Assembly (NCBI RefSeq): GCF_001027745.1
Contig: NZ_LECU01000006.1
Location: 434,001 to 498,000 of the forward strand
Reading direction: 5' to 3'
Length of the DNA: 64,000 nucleotides
Source: Pedobacter sp. BMA
GTDB lineage: Bacteria; Bacteroidota; Bacteroidia; Sphingobacteriales; Sphingobacteriaceae
This document shows, piece after piece, positions 53,546-61,931 of the stretch. A program made the translations under genes and the position numbers. Within the stretch, counting starts at the first letter, position 1, and every line of letters begins with the position of its first letter. The notes below the pieces were generated by a model. It made no database searches. It saw nothing but the letters and a program-made list of their open reading frames with translations, and had not been told where the DNA came from.

Positions 53546-55864
53546 ATGAAAAAATTACAGCTTATTGGCTTTGTAATTATATATACACTATTGAGTTGCA
53601 CGGCCTTTGCATCTGTTCTGAAAGACATTAAAGGAAAAGTTATTGATGGCAGCAGTAAGCAAACGCTACCTGGCGCAACTATTTTTATTCCTGATTTAAA
53701 AGTTACGGCTGTTACCAATAACGGGGGAGAATTTACATTGAATAACCTTCCATCAAAGGGAAGTTATTTAGTGGAAGTACATTACGTTGGCTATAAAACG
53801 GCAACACAAATTGTAAATTTTGCCAATGCAGCCGGATTGGAATTTTCGCTTCAGCCCACAGCTATTGAGACTAAAGAAATCGTCATTACCGGTAGTTTGA
53901 TTAGCAGTACCAGTAAACGAAACAGTGCCTCTTCGGCAGTTTTGGGTAAAGATGCCTTGTTGGCTCCATCTACCAATTTAATAGATGCCCTGACGAAGAT
54001 TCCCGGCGTTTCCCAGATTACAACGGGACCTTCAATTTCTAAGCCCGTAATCAGGGGTTTAGGTTACAACCGCATTGTCACTTTGGATGATGGAATTAAA
54101 CAGCAGGGACAACAATGGGGTGATGAGCACGGTATTGAAATTGACCAGTTTAAGTCAGACCGCATTGAAGTTTTACGTGGGGCCGCTTCATTAATGTATG
54201 GTTCGGATGCGCTTGGTGGCGTAATTAATATTTTAGAGCCAAGTGCAGCACCCGAAGGGCAGGTAAAGGGCGAGTTCATTTCTAATTATTCGACCAATAA
54301 CGGCCTTACAGCCAATTCACTTATGCTAACTGGTAATCAGAATGGTTTTGTGTGGAGGGCACGTGGAACGTATAAAAATGCTTATTCTTTTAAAACCCCT
54401 ACCGGATACTTTCCAAATTCAGGTTTTAATGAAACCGACTTAAGTGGTATGGTAGGATTAAATAAAAGCTGGGGATATACCCATTTAAATGTCTCTAGTT
54501 TCCGAAATAACATTGGCTTTTACGATCCATCGTTAGATGCCAATGGCAATTTCGTTAAAGAAGACGGCGAAGCTTTTATGACATCTGATTACAAAAACCG
54601 TGACCTTGATTACCCTCGTCAGGATATCCGACATTTTAAAATTGCGTTAAACAACAATTTTATTTTAGGTAATGGTAATTTAAAAGCAGACTTTGGATAC
54701 CAGCAGAACCAGCGCCGCGAGCTTGAGGATGGTCCTAGTCCGGCATTATTTTTCGATCTTAAAACCTATACCGGTGATTTGAAATATTATATCCACGAAA
54801 CCGACGGATGGCAGCCTGTTTTTGGGTTAAGTGCCGATGCCGGCCGCAGTGAGAACAAAGCGGACGATGAATTTTTGATTCCGGATTATACCACTTATGG
54901 TATAGGTGTTTTTGCTTTTGCAAAGAAGAACTGGGAAAATAATACGTTTAGTATCGGTGCCCGCTACGACTACCGAAAAAACAATGGCAAAGAACTTTTT
55001 GTAGATGGGGAGCAGCAATTTGCAGCATTTCAGAATAAGTTCTCGAATGTAAGCGGTGCCCTCGGATTTACACATCAGTTTAATGAGGAATGGAATTTCA
55101 AAGCCAATGCCGGTTCAGCGTTCCGTGCACCAAATCCTGCAGAGTTGGCATCGAATGGTGTTCATGAAGGTACTTACCGCTATGAAATCGGAAATTCCAG
55201 CTTAAATCCAGAGCGCAGTTACCAGGTAGATGCAGCGTTGGAATATGAAGGTAAAATTGTGAGTGCGAGTGCCAGTATTTACAATAATTATGTTCACAAC
55301 TTTATTTATGCTTCAAACAATGGTGAAACCATCATGGCAGAAGGTGATGAATATCCGGTTTACCGCTACGGACAGGTGAATGCAAACCTGTATGGTGCAG
55401 AAGCAACTTTGACCATACATCCGGTTCCGTTTATCCATTTTGAAAATACATTTGGCTACGTGCATGCAGAAAATACGAGTCTAAACAAGCCTTTAGCTTT
55501 TATTCCTGCCGGTACAATGCGAAATGAACTACGTTTTGAACCAAAGTTAAAAGGAACAAATGATACCTATGTTTTTGTGGGAATCAATTCGGCATTCAAA
55601 CAGACCCGGGTTGACGAAGTTTTCGAAACGCCAACCAGTGGCTATACGCTGTTGAATGCAGGTATCGGCGCTACATTTAATTTAGGGAAGCAGCCAATAA
55701 AACTTTCTGTAGCGGCTAATAATCTGTTAGATCAGAAATATTATGATGCATTGAGCCGTTATAAACCGGGTCGTTTCAGCTCTGAAGACCCAAACCTGGG
55801 TGTATACAATACGGGTAGAAATATCACCTTCGGTTTGTATATCCCGTTTACAATCGCAAAATAA
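53546..55864 (+). CDS. TonB-dependent receptor, probable metal type (receptor 3)
   Basis: Outer-membrane receptor of 772 residues with a signal peptide ending AFAS, a CarboxypepD_reg-like domain (residues ~27-105), a plug with LIDALTKIPGVSQITTGPS and VIRGLGYNRIVTLDDGIKQQG, and a barrel ending ITFGLYIPF. The plug sequence with QWGDEHGIEID and RGAASLMYGSDALGGVINI resembles ZnuD-like zinc or copper receptors more than siderophore receptors. The Cys/His-rich gene upstream fits a metal substrate, but the substrate is inferred. Confidence 0.93.
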   Translation: MKKLQLIGFVIIYTLLSCTAFASVLKDIKGKVIDGSSKQTLPGATIFIPDLKVTAVTNNGGEFTLNNLPSKGSYLVEVHYVGYKTATQIVNFANAAGLEFSLQPTAIETKEIVITGSLISSTSKRNSASSAVLGKDALLAPSTNLIDALTKIPGVSQITTGPSISKPVIRGLGYNRIVTLDDGIKQQGQQWGDEHGIEIDQFKSDRIEVLRGAASLMYGSDALGGVINILEPSAAPEGQVKGEFISNYSTNNGLTANSLMLTGNQNGFVWRARGTYKNAYSFKTPTGYFPNSGFNETDLSGMVGLNKSWGYTHLNVSSFRNNIGFYDPSLDANGNFVKEDGEAFMTSDYKNRDLDYPRQDIRHFKIALNNNFILGNGNLKADFGYQQNQRRELEDGPSPALFFDLKTYTGDLKYYIHETDGWQPVFGLSADAGRSENKADDEFLIPDYTTYGIGVFAFAKKNWENNTFSIGARYDYRKNNGKELFVDGEQQFAAFQNKFSNVSGALGFTHQFNEEWNFKANAGSAFRAPNPAELASNGVHEGTYRYEIGNSSLNPERSYQVDAALEYEGKIVSASASIYNNYVHNFIYASNNGETIMAEGDEYPVYRYGQVNANLYGAEATLTIHPVPFIHFENTFGYVHAENTSLNKPLAFIPAGTMRNELRFEPKLKGTNDTYVFVGINSAFKQTRVDEVFETPTSGYTLLNAGIGATFNLGKQPIKLSVAANNLLDQKYYDALSRYKPGRFSSEDPNLGVYNTGRNITFGLYIPFTIAK

Positions 55865-55888
55865 ATAAAACACATATTTTACAGAAAG

Positions 55889-55918
55889 GACCTGGTGCAC
55901 ATCGCATCAGGTTTTTTT
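55889..55918 (+). terminator. terminator of receptor 3
   Basis: 9-bp stem acctggtgc / gcatcaggt with one G-T pair, then a run of seven T, 24 bases after the stop. Confidence 0.8.
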
Positions 55919-56095
55919 ATGTCCGGGGTTTATTTTTTAAATTCTTCTTATTGGTTTGAATGTTTTAGTTTTCAGTTAATTAGTGTGTGAAAAATAATAA
56001 ACGTCGATTTAACACTTTTTAATTCAAAAAAATGTGAAGAATCTTTTATGATTTTACTACATTTAGGTTTCTAAACCAAATAACACAAAATTTTA

Positions 56096-57772
56096 ATGAA
56101 ACAAAATTTACTGGACACGAAGGATTACATTGTATTCGCAGTATACTTCGTTATTGTAGCTGCTTACGGCTTGTACATCTACAACAAGAAAAAATCCACT
56201 TCAACAGGTTCAAAAGACTACTTTCTGGCTGAAGGTTCACTCACCTGGTGGGCAATCGGCGCATCGTTAATCGCCTCTAATATTTCAGCAGAGCAATTCA
56301 TCGGGATGAGCGGATCTGGTTTTAAAATGGGCCTGGCCATTGCAACATACGAATGGATGGGTGGCTTAACACTGGTTATCGTTGCCATTTTCTTTATACC
56401 GGTTTACCTGAAGAATAAGATCGCAACCATGCCGCAGTTTTTACATCAGCGGTATAATGGTACCGTAGCCATGATTATGGCTGTTTTCTGGTTGTTATTA
56501 TATGTTGTGGTAAACTTAACTTCAATCCTGTATCTAGGGGCTTTGGCAGTAAGCAGTATTTCTGGTTTCAGCCTTGACTTGTGTATGTATGCTATTGCTG
56601 CCTTTGCCATCATCATCACCCTGGGTGGAATGAAGGTAATTGGTTATACCGATGTTATTCAGGTTTTCTTTTTAATTTTAGGGGGTTTGGCAACAACTTA
56701 TCTGGCCCTGAACCTCGTTTCTACACATTACGGCACCACAGGTATATTTGAAGGTTATAGTTTAATGACCAGCAAAGCTTCAGAGCATTTCCATATGATT
56801 TTTAAGCCGGATAATGAGAATTATATCGACTTACCTGGTTTAAGTGTACTGATTGGTGGTATGTGGATAGTGAATTTAAATTACTGGGGTTGTAACCAAT
56901 ACATCACTCAAAGGGCATTGGGTGCGGATTTAAAAACCGCTCGTGGTGGTCTTTTATTTGCAGCCTTCTTAAAGTTATTAATGCCGATTATTGTGGTATT
57001 ACCAGGTATTGCGGCTTATGTGTTGTATAAAGATGGTGCTTTTCAGGCTGAAATGCTTCAGGATGGTTCGGTAAATCCGGATCGTGCTTACCCGGTATTG
57101 CTGAACCTATTGCCTGCCGGCTTAAAAGGCTTGTCATTCGCAGCCCTGACTGCTGCAGTGGTAGCCTCATTAGCTGGAAAAGCCAATAGTATTGCGACTA
57201 TCTTTACTCTGGATATCTATAAAAAAGTATTGAAACCAGATGCATCAGAAAAGAACCTGGTTGCTACCGGAAAGATTGCTATTGTTGTGGCGATGATATT
57301 AGGGGTAATTATTGCCCCGCATTTGGGAATCGACAAAAAAGGTGGTTTCCAGTACATTCAGGAATATACCGGTTTTGTATCTCCGGGTATTTTTGCCATG
57401 TTTATTTTAGGTTTTTTCTGGAAAAGGACCACTTCGAATGCAGCACTGTTTGCTACCATCGGTGGTTTCCTGATGTCTATTTTACTAAAGGTATTACCAG
57501 GTTATACAGACTTATCTTTCCTTTCCGGAGTTGGTTTCTCTGTAAAGGCCGCATCAGGTTTATATGAGATTCCTTTCCTCGACCGGATGGGCATTGTGTT
57601 TGTATTCTGTATACTAGGGATGGTAGTGATCAGCTTCCTTGAAAACAGAAAAGGAGATAATCCAAAAGGACTTGAGATTGATGCGAAGATGTTTAAAACC
57701 ACAACCGGTTTTGCGATAGGTACCTTGATTATTGTGGGATTACTTGTTGCATTGTATAGTGTTTATTGGTAG
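56096..57772 (+). CDS. sodium:solute symporter (SSS family, SGLT-like)
   Basis: Inner-membrane sodium-coupled transporter of 558 residues with about 14 membrane helices. Family markers are WWAIGASLIASNISAEQFIG (about residues 52-71), the Gly-rich core, INYWGCNQYITQRALGA-like NLNYWGCNQYITQRALG near 260, and FAALTAAVVASLAGKANSIAT (about 350-370) with the sodium-site Ser/Thr residues. Sequence resembles vSGLT-type sugar symporters; a sugar substrate is likely but not certain. It is a single gene. Confidence 0.92.
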   Translation: MKQNLLDTKDYIVFAVYFVIVAAYGLYIYNKKKSTSTGSKDYFLAEGSLTWWAIGASLIASNISAEQFIGMSGSGFKMGLAIATYEWMGGLTLVIVAIFFIPVYLKNKIATMPQFLHQRYNGTVAMIMAVFWLLLYVVVNLTSILYLGALAVSSISGFSLDLCMYAIAAFAIIITLGGMKVIGYTDVIQVFFLILGGLATTYLALNLVSTHYGTTGIFEGYSLMTSKASEHFHMIFKPDNENYIDLPGLSVLIGGMWIVNLNYWGCNQYITQRALGADLKTARGGLLFAAFLKLLMPIIVVLPGIAAYVLYKDGAFQAEMLQDGSVNPDRAYPVLLNLLPAGLKGLSFAALTAAVVASLAGKANSIATIFTLDIYKKVLKPDASEKNLVATGKIAIVVAMILGVIIAPHLGIDKKGGFQYIQEYTGFVSPGIFAMFILGFFWKRTTSNAALFATIGGFLMSILLKVLPGYTDLSFLSGVGFSVKAASGLYEIPFLDRMGIVFVFCILGMVVISFLENRKGDNPKGLEIDAKMFKTTTGFAIGTLIIVGLLVALYSVYW

Positions 57773-57793
57773 TAGGTATTAAAGGATAGAAAG

Positions 57794-57826
57794 AAGGCGT
57801 TCAATTTAGCATTGAGCGCCTTTTTG
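57794..57826 (+). terminator. terminator of the symporter gene
   Basis: 12-bp stem aaggcgttcaat / attgagcgcctt with one G-T pair, then five T, 21 bases after the stop. Confidence 0.8.
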
Positions 57827-58101
57827 CATTAGTATTGAATTGTTTGCATGTTAATACACTTCAAAGAATGTATTAAATACTCTTCCTGTAACATTCTCAC
57901 TGTTTCTACCGTATATGGTAAAAGGACATTTAATATTATGTAGTGCCTGATCATTTAATGTACTCAAACCAATATTCATTCGTTTTTCATAATTGGGTTT
58001 TAGGTTTGCATTTACCGATTGAAAATCAGTGTTTACCGACACATCATTAAATTAAAATTATTAATACATCATATTTGAACCAGCAATTAAAACCGAATAT
58101 T
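57827..58101. other. AT-rich spacer before the 58102 gene
   Basis: No convincing gene or RNA seen. A CATATTTG stretch at 58070-58077 is one base from the TANNTTTG consensus and may serve the next gene. Confidence 0.4.
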
Positions 58102-58611
58102 ATGGCTTTAGCTTACATCAACCTTAGTGCGAAACAGTATTTTAATTTCATGTGCAGAACTGAATACGAGCGCAGGGTTTTTCACGATACCTACAAGGAA
58201 TTTCAGAAAAAATCCAAACCTTACAGCCTGAATCAAACTTTCCATACGTTTGGCCAAATGTGCGAAGCAAACGGGAAAGCAAATACCTTGCATCAGAAAT
58301 TACATTATGCCGTAATGAATACTATTGTATCCTTAGAGAACAAAATTCCGGTTTTGAGTGATGTGGATGGAAATTGCATTCTATTTGATCTGGCCAACCT
58401 TAGGATCTGTTCGTCTGATTTATTGAACAAGGCGGCACATGTTGTATCCATTACTTATACTAGTCCGAAACTTGTTTTGCATGAGATCGTAGGTGATCTA
58501 CTGATCTTAAGCTATGATGAGAAAGGTAAGTTTAACAAAACATTTATGGTGAAGATGACCGATGATATTGTTATTAATTACGAGAAAAATCAGGAACTGG
58601 TGTATAGTTAA
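58102..58611 (+). CDS. unknown cytoplasmic protein
   Basis: Unrecognised protein of 169 residues from ATG 58102 (MALAYINLS); the frame opens earlier with TTG at 58075, which looks like promoter sequence instead. No signal peptide or membrane helix. The N-terminal half is helical and Phe/Tyr-rich (AKQYFNFMCRTEYERRVFHDT), the C-terminal half beta-rich. It precedes the second two-component system by 49 bases in the same direction and could belong to that unit. Confidence 0.65.
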   Translation: MALAYINLSAKQYFNFMCRTEYERRVFHDTYKEFQKKSKPYSLNQTFHTFGQMCEANGKANTLHQKLHYAVMNTIVSLENKIPVLSDVDGNCILFDLANLRICSSDLLNKAAHVVSITYTSPKLVLHEIVGDLLILSYDEKGKFNKTFMVKMTDDIVINYEKNQELVYS

Positions 58612-58660
58612 AACAGATTTTCTTCTCCCTATACGAAGTATTTATTATTAATTTGCAAAC

Positions 58661-59848
58661 ATGCAGCGCTTTAAAACACCAACTTTTATCATTCATGTGG
58701 CAGGTTGGCTTTTGTTCTTAACTTTTCCGCTCCTGTTTATTAATAATGAGCAATCCGGGCAAAGCAGCCTGTTGCTGTTGGCATCACCCTATTACTGGTT
58801 GTTTTGCTTAACCTACATATCGATGTTTTATGTTAACGCTTTGCTTTTGGTACCGCGTTTAATGTTTAAAAAGCGATATGTATTTTATAGTGCGGTAGTA
58901 TTGGGATTATTTAGTTTTGTTTATTATTCACAGCCGTACGATAATCTGCTGGGACATAACAAAAGCGTTATGACAGCTTTGGGCGCATTTCAGGACGCTC
59001 AGCCCAAAGGCCTTAATCAGTCATTACAGCCAGATAAAACCCCTGATGTTGGCCCTGATGTTGGTATGCCATTCGGGCCGCTTCCGAATGAGGATTTACG
59101 GATGCAGGACCCTAACCTTAAAAGGCCGGGCGGTATTCTGGATCTTCATCAATCAGAAAATATTGATGTGATCAGTCTGTTTATTTTTATGATGATTATG
59201 GGGCTGAGTATTGCCACGAGCACCGTCCAGCGCTGGCAAAATGCCGAATCGAAGGTGGTGAAGGCTGAAGCTGAAAAAGCCACTGCCGAGCTTTCTTTTT
59301 TAAAAGCGCAGATTAACCCCCATTTTTTATTTAACACCCTGAACAATATCTATACACAATCGGTCATCAACAGTCAGCATACTTCTGAAAGTATCATGAA
59401 GCTTTCTAATATTATGCGCTATGTTACTGACGATGTAACACAGGACTTTGTGAATATGAAGGATGAAATTGATTGCGTACGGGATTATATCGAATTACAG
59501 CAGCTACGACTGGGGGCTGATGCCCAGATCAACTTTAATGTTCAGGGGAATCCCGAAGGCAAAAGGATTGCACCACTCATCTTCATGACTTTTATTGAAA
59601 ATGCATTCAAATATGGGGTTACTAAAAAGGAGAGAACGGTAATCAATATCAACTTAAGTATTGAGGCGAATAAAATAGATTTTACCTGCGAAAATAAAAT
59701 ATACAACCATAAATTTAATCTGGAGCGTACCGGAATCGGAATTGCAAATACCCGCAAAAGGTTGGAGCATTTGTATCCGGAGCGTTTTAAATTGAATATT
59801 AATAATGGTAATGAAATGTTTTCAGTTAACCTTTGTGTAAATTGCTAA
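58661..59848 (+). CDS. LytS-type sensor histidine kinase of the PqqD/ATP-grasp locus
   Basis: Membrane histidine kinase of the His_kinase (PF06580) type, 395 residues. It has three close membrane helices (about 8-28, 38-63 and 72-90), a polar Gly/Pro-rich loop of about 70 residues (DVGPDVGMPFGPLPNEDLR), a fourth helix (about 168-186), a coiled coil, the phosphoacceptor motif QINPHFLFNTL with His221, and a HATPase region (FIENAFKYGV, GIGIANTRKR). It is the first gene of a run of six in one direction. Confidence 0.92.
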   Translation: MQRFKTPTFIIHVAGWLLFLTFPLLFINNEQSGQSSLLLLASPYYWLFCLTYISMFYVNALLLVPRLMFKKRYVFYSAVVLGLFSFVYYSQPYDNLLGHNKSVMTALGAFQDAQPKGLNQSLQPDKTPDVGPDVGMPFGPLPNEDLRMQDPNLKRPGGILDLHQSENIDVISLFIFMMIMGLSIATSTVQRWQNAESKVVKAEAEKATAELSFLKAQINPHFLFNTLNNIYTQSVINSQHTSESIMKLSNIMRYVTDDVTQDFVNMKDEIDCVRDYIELQQLRLGADAQINFNVQGNPEGKRIAPLIFMTFIENAFKYGVTKKERTVININLSIEANKIDFTCENKIYNHKFNLERTGIGIANTRKRLEHLYPERFKLNINNGNEMFSVNLCVNC

Positions 59849-59862
59849 TCAAAGAATAATTT

Positions 59863-60564
59863 ATGGCTTTAAGATGTGTAGCTATTGATGACGAACCATT
59901 AGCGCTGGAGTTAATAAAAACCTACGTTGCGAGGTTTCCGGGATTGCAGTTGATACAGGTTTTTGAAGATGCTTTATCAGGCGCAGAATACCTGAAACAA
60001 AACCCTGTAGATTTGCTTTTTGTTGATGTGAATATGCCTGATATCACCGGAGTAGAACTGGTACGCAGCCTGGTTGCCAGTCCGATGATTATTTTCACCA
60101 CAGCATATCGCAACTATGCTTTCGAAAGCTATGAATTGCAGGCTATAGACTATCTTTTAAAGCCAATTGACTTCTCGAGATTTACCGCTGCGGTAGAGAA
60201 AGCAATTGATTTCTATAAATACAAAAGTGCCACTCAGGAAAGCATAAGTGATGAAAGCATTTATGTTTACTCAGAGTATAAGATGATTAAGATTTTGTTG
60301 CGTGATATCGAATACATTGAAAGTATGGGTGATTATCTGAAAATATATCTTAGCGGTAACGAAAAGCCCATTTTAACGCTGATGACGATGAAGAAGATTC
60401 TGGAAAAATTGCCAGAAGATAGTTTTGCGCGTGTTCACCGGAGTTTTATTGTCGCCCTGGCTAAAATTAAGTCTATTCACAACAGAAAGGTAAACCTAAG
60501 CAGTGCCGAGTTGCCAATTGGCGATGCGTACAGTGGTTTCATTAATCAGCAGAAAGGGATATGA
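59863..60564 (+). CDS. LytTR-family response regulator of the PqqD/ATP-grasp locus
   Basis: Receiver plus LytTR DNA-binding domains, 233 residues. Asp9, Asp10 and Glu11 form the acid pocket, Asp55 in LLFVDVNMPD is the phosphoacceptor, and Lys in LLKPIDF follows. The LytTR domain starts near residue 130 (IYVYSEYKMIKILLRDIEYIES) and holds ARVHRSFIVALAKI. Its last codons overlap the PqqD-like gene by four bases, which ties the regulator to the downstream enzymes. Confidence 0.94.
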   Translation: MALRCVAIDDEPLALELIKTYVARFPGLQLIQVFEDALSGAEYLKQNPVDLLFVDVNMPDITGVELVRSLVASPMIIFTTAYRNYAFESYELQAIDYLLKPIDFSRFTAAVEKAIDFYKYKSATQESISDESIYVYSEYKMIKILLRDIEYIESMGDYLKIYLSGNEKPILTLMTMKKILEKLPEDSFARVHRSFIVALAKIKSIHNRKVNLSSAELPIGDAYSGFINQQKGI

Positions 60565-60803
60565 AGTTAAAGGCAAACATTGCGACCAGTGAAAACGGAT
60601 TTATATTTAATCCGGCAACAGGCGATTCGTTTATCAGTAATCCTATCGCCGCCGAGATTTTGGCGTTGATGAAAACGGGAGAAGATGAGCAGGGTATTAA
60701 ACGCAAAATTTTAGATCAGTATGAGGTGGAAGGCCACCAGCTGGATCGGGACTGGGATGATTATATGTTTCAGCTGAAAGAGGCGAATTTGTTAGATTTG
60801 TAG
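60561..60803 (+). CDS. PqqD-family peptide-recognition protein
   Basis: Small 80-residue protein of the PqqD/RRE fold. It shows the winged-helix pattern: N-terminal beta strands (ANIATSENGFIFNPATGDSF), NPIAAEILALMKTGEDEQGIKRKIL and a C-terminal DDYMFQLKEANLLDL. In RiPP pathways PqqD-like domains hold precursor peptides for modifying enzymes; others act as general chaperones. It overlaps the regulator gene by four bases (ATGA) and is followed by a ligase, so a peptide-modification role is plausible but inferred. No precursor peptide was identified. Confidence 0.8.
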   Translation: MKLKANIATSENGFIFNPATGDSFISNPIAAEILALMKTGEDEQGIKRKILDQYEVEGHQLDRDWDDYMFQLKEANLLDL

Positions 60804-60825
60804 CAAATTGTCAATTCCGCTAATC

Positions 60826-61890
60826 ATGAACGTTTCTCTTCATCACCCTCAAGCCAAAACCTTAACGGTAGCAGTTACCGGTTTAAATGCCAATGATAAT
60901 CCGGGCCCGGGTTTGGCGGTAATCAGGGCGCTAAGAGAAGGTTTTGGGGAGAATTTACGGATAATCGGCCTGGCTTACGAAACCCTGGAACCTGCGATTT
61001 ATCTAAAAGACATGGTGAACAAGACGTATCGGATTCCCTATCCCACTGCAGGAATTGAAGCGTTGAGTGAGCGTATAAGGCAGATACAGGTAGAAGAACA
61101 TATTGATGTTTTAATACCGAACTTCGATGCGGAACTATATAATTTCATTAAGCTGGAGCAGGATTTGCTTAAGCAGGGCATTCATACCTTTTTGCCCTCC
61201 CACAAACAGTTGGCTCAACGAGACAAGGTGAGCTTAAAAGCATTTTGCGATGCCTTTAACTTTGATGTTCCTGAAGATGAAGCGATTTTTAGTGAAACTG
61301 ATATTCATGATCTCGGAGATCGTTTTGGATATCCGCTTATGATTAAAGGTAAGTTTTATGAAGCTTATACTGTTCAGAATCTATCGGATGCACATAAAGC
61401 TTTCCATAAGTTACATGCTAAATGGGGCTTACCAGTGATTGTGCAAAAATTTATAAAAGGTACGGAAATAAATATAGCGGCATTGGGCGATGGAAAAGGA
61501 AATACCCTGAGTGTCATTCCGATGCGTAAATTGTACATTACAGACAAGGGAAAAGCCTGGGCAGGGATAACCATTGAAAACGATAAGCTAATAGATTTAG
61601 CCCGAAGTTTTGCGAAGGCTACCCATTGGAAGGGAGGTTTTGAGCTCGAGGTGATTATGGATGGCGGCAAATTTTTTATCATAGAGGTTAACCCGCGTTT
61701 TCCGGCATGGGTTTATCTAACTGCCGCTGCAGGTCAGAATCAACCGAAGGCTTTGGTTGATCTTGCCCTCGGAAATACTGTTGAAGAGTTCAAAAGCTAT
61801 CAAACGGGTAAGATGTTTGTCCGCTACGCTATGGATAACATTGTCGATGTAGGAGATTTTCAAAAACTATCAGCGTTCGGAGAGCTATAA
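60826..61890 (+). CDS. ATP-grasp ligase
   Basis: Ligase of the ATP-grasp superfamily, 354 residues from ATG 60826; the frame opens at TTG 60808 but that start is less likely. An N-terminal Rossmann-like part (LTVAVTGLNANDNPGPGLAVIRAL) precedes the ATP-binding core (about 120-330), with FGYPLMIKGKFYEAYTV, IVQKFIKGTEIN, FELEVIMDGG and the Mg-binding FFIIEVNPRFPAW. The layout is closest to carbamoyl-phosphate-synthase-like and peptide-forming ATP-grasp ligases. It starts 22 bases after the PqqD gene. Its acid and amine substrates are unknown. Confidence 0.88.
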   Translation: MNVSLHHPQAKTLTVAVTGLNANDNPGPGLAVIRALREGFGENLRIIGLAYETLEPAIYLKDMVNKTYRIPYPTAGIEALSERIRQIQVEEHIDVLIPNFDAELYNFIKLEQDLLKQGIHTFLPSHKQLAQRDKVSLKAFCDAFNFDVPEDEAIFSETDIHDLGDRFGYPLMIKGKFYEAYTVQNLSDAHKAFHKLHAKWGLPVIVQKFIKGTEINIAALGDGKGNTLSVIPMRKLYITDKGKAWAGITIENDKLIDLARSFAKATHWKGGFELEVIMDGGKFFIIEVNPRFPAWVYLTAAAGQNQPKALVDLALGNTVEEFKSYQTGKMFVRYAMDNIVDVGDFQKLSAFGEL

Positions 61891-61931
61891 AGGCATTTCA
61901 ATCGTGATACACAATGATATTTGTAAAATAA

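Noticed and set aside
57851..58042. 63-residue minus-strand frame in the spacer after the symporter
   Set aside because: No signal, helix pattern or promoter; spacer is AT-rich and the frame is short. A real small gene cannot be fully excluded.
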